Both the position numbers and the translations under genes were made by a program. A stretch of 8,119 nucleotides of DNA. Origin: Acidobacteriota bacterium (GTDB taxonomy: Bacteria > Acidobacteriota > Holophagae > Holophagales > Holophagaceae). The number at the start of each line of letters is the position of its first letter. Positions within the stretch are counted from its first letter, which is position 1. Below are positions 7,137-8,119 of this stretch, piece by piece. The stretch lies in the NCBI GenBank assembly GCA_021778785.1, contig JAJYBX010000071.1, forward strand, positions 1 to 8,119, read 5' to 3'. The notes beneath the pieces are model-generated. The model was not told the DNA's origin. It searched no databases and was given only the letters and a program-made list of their open reading frames with translations.

Positions 7137-8119
7137 TCAGCGGAGGGACAGCTGCTCGGCAACGGGACCGAGGGCCAGGGCGGGGATGAAGGTCAGGGCA
7201 CCCACGAGGAGCACCACACCGACCAGCACGCCCACAAAGAGCGGGGTGTGGGTGGGCAGGGTGCCGGGGCCTTCCGGCGTGTGCTTCTTCCGCACGAGGG
7301 AGCCGGCCAGGGCCAGCACGGGCCAGATCACGCCGAAGCGCCCCAGCACCATGGCGGCCGCCAGGCCGAGGTTGTAGAACCGCGTGTTGACGACCAGCCC
7401 GGCGAAGGCACTGCCGTTGTTGTTGGCGGCGCTGCTCCAGGCGTAGAGGATCTGGCTGAAGCCATGGGGCCCGGGGTTGCTCACCGAGGCCGCAGCCGCG
7501 GGCACCAGCACCGACAGGGCCGTGCCCAGGAGCACGGCGGCGCAGGGCAGGAGGATGGCCAGGGAGGCCATCTTCATCTCGAAGGCCTCCACCTTCTTGC
7601 CCAGGTACTCCGGAGTGCGCCCCACCATCAGGCCGCCGATGAAGACGCCCACCAGGACGAACATGAGCATGCCGTAGAGTCCTGATCCCACGCCCCCGAA
7701 GACCACCTCGCCCAGCTGCATGAGCCACAGTGGGACGAGGCCGCCGAGGGGCGTGAAGGAATCGAGCGCGGCGTTGGTGGAGCCGCTGGAGGCCGCGGTG
7801 GTGGCCGTGGCCCAGAGGGCCGAGGGGCCGGGACCGAAGCGCAGTTCCTTTCCTTCCATGTTGCCACCGGGTTGCTCCAGGCCCGGCGCGCGGCTGGCCA
7901 CCTGGCTGGCGCCCAGCCGGGTCAAGCGGGGATTGCCCGCCACTTCGGCGTGCGTGCAGAGGACCAGGGCCCCCACGAAGATCAGGGTCATGGCCGCCAG
8001 CAGGGCCCAGCCCTGGCGGCGGTCCTTCACCATCCGCCCGAAGGTGAGGCACAGGGCGGCGGGGATGAGCAGGATGGCAAGGGTCTGCAGGAAGTTGGAG
8101 AGGGGCGTGCTGTTCTCGA
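7137..8119 (-). CDS. kdpA: KdpA, K+-binding channel subunit (N-terminus outside window)
   Basis: Membrane subunit that selects and conducts K+ in KdpFABC. The last 326 residues are visible; the family is about 560-600 aa, so roughly 240 are missing beyond the right edge. The visible part begins ENSTPLSNF, aligned with the E. coli segment just after the second selectivity filter (TNGGG), which is therefore outside. It continues with [13 protein letters not shown], the block [10 protein letters not shown], and the third filter TTAASSG (near 7782-7799). Next come [33 protein letters not shown] and [12 protein letters not shown], then the fourth filter NNNGSAF with NNNG at 7413-7424. [21 protein letters not shown] and [12 protein letters not shown] close the protein. 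Many hydrophobic helices alternate with these loops. An ATG at 8033 is internal (the frame continues to the edge with conserved sequence) and should not be taken as the start. Stop TGA at 7139-7137, 14 bases before kdpB. Confidence 0.96.
   Translation of the reverse strand, partial: ENSTPLSNFLQTLAILLIPAALCLTFGRMVKDRRQGWALLAAMTLIFVGALVLCTHAEVAGNPRLTRLGASQVASRAPGLEQPGGNMEGKELRFGPGPSALWATATTAASSGSTNAALDSFTPLGGLVPLWLMQLGEVVFGGVGSGLYGMLMFVLVGVFIGGLMVGRTPEYLGKKVEAFEMKMASLAILLPCAAVLLGTALSVLVPAAAASVSNPGPHGFSQILYAWSSAANNNGSAFAGLVVNTRFYNLGLAAAMVLGRFGVIWPVLALAGSLVRKKHTPEGPGTLPTHTPLFVGVLVGVVLLVGALTFIPALALGPVAEQLSLR

Noticed and set aside
2632..7377. A 1581-codon open reading frame on the plus strand, the longest in the window, antisense to kdpD, kdpC and kdpB.
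   Set aside because: kdpB, kdpC and kdpD share one phase, and the first codon position of this frame lies opposite their third positions, which are nearly always G or C. All stop codons need T at position one, so stops are rare. The translation is rich in G, H, E, P and R, shows no domain, and extends only until it enters kdpA, which is in another phase.
5023..8052. A 1009-codon minus-strand frame suggesting a long N-terminal extension on KdpB.
   Set aside because: About the first 310 codons are an out-of-frame reading of kdpA. True KdpB starts at 7122 with a ribosome binding site and the normal family length.
1..8119. A search by eye for a riboswitch (for example the c-di-AMP class that can control K+ genes), tRNA, insertion sequence, CRISPR repeats or phage genes.
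   Set aside because: The window is almost entirely coding, with gaps of at most 63 bases. The kdp leader, where a riboswitch would lie, is outside the window. No spaced repeats or transposase motifs were seen.

Overview
The window is an ordinary, compact and very GC-rich stretch of bacterial chromosome, roughly two-thirds or more G+C by eye, with third codon positions almost always G or C. About seven-eighths of it is the high-affinity potassium uptake locus kdpABCDE. It lies entirely on the minus strand, so it reads right to left: the C-terminal part of kdpA (cut by the right edge), then complete kdpB, kdpC, kdpD and kdpE. One unrelated plus-strand gene at the left edge converges on the operon. 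It encodes a cysteine-rich 2x[4Fe-4S] ferredoxin-type protein and its 5' end is probably cut by the window edge.

Layout: 2-961 (+) iron-sulfur protein; 962-988 a 27-base convergent gap with a short GC hairpin but no T-run; 989-1690 (-) kdpE; 1687-4377 (-) kdpD, sharing an ATGA overlap with kdpE; 4387-4959 (-) kdpC; 4960-5022 a 63-base gap; 5023-7122 (-) kdpB; 7123-7136 a 14-base gap holding the kdpB ribosome binding site; 7137-8119 (-) kdpA, partial. No stretch longer than 63 bases lacks a gene. I see no RNA genes, mobile elements, CRISPR arrays or attachment sites. The operon promoter, the start of kdpA and any kdpF lie outside the window to the right.

How the genes work together: KdpA is the channel-like K+ subunit, KdpB is the P-type ATPase that drives transport, and KdpC is the single-pass subunit that supports ATP binding. 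KdpD senses K+ limitation or osmotic state and phosphorylates KdpE, which in characterised bacteria activates the kdp promoter. All key catalytic motifs are intact, so the system looks functional. The iron-sulfur protein has no evident link to Kdp. It suggests a lineage with anaerobic or redox-versatile metabolism.

Taxonomy cannot be fixed from this window. GC content, codon use, gene order and the multi-cysteine ferredoxin fit Acidobacteriota (Geothrix/Holophaga-like) or a deltaproteobacterial-type anaerobe; this is a low-confidence guess.

I do not see a previously undescribed system. The most useful second looks are the C-x-C-C-x-C-C-C motif of the ferredoxin-type protein, the fact that kdpB, kdpC and kdpD share one reading frame separated by only two stop codons, the absence of a Shine-Dalgarno site before kdpD, and a KdpD USP domain without the serines of the Staphylococcus c-di-AMP motif. 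A 1581-codon plus-strand open frame across the operon is an antisense artefact, explained under the rejected items.
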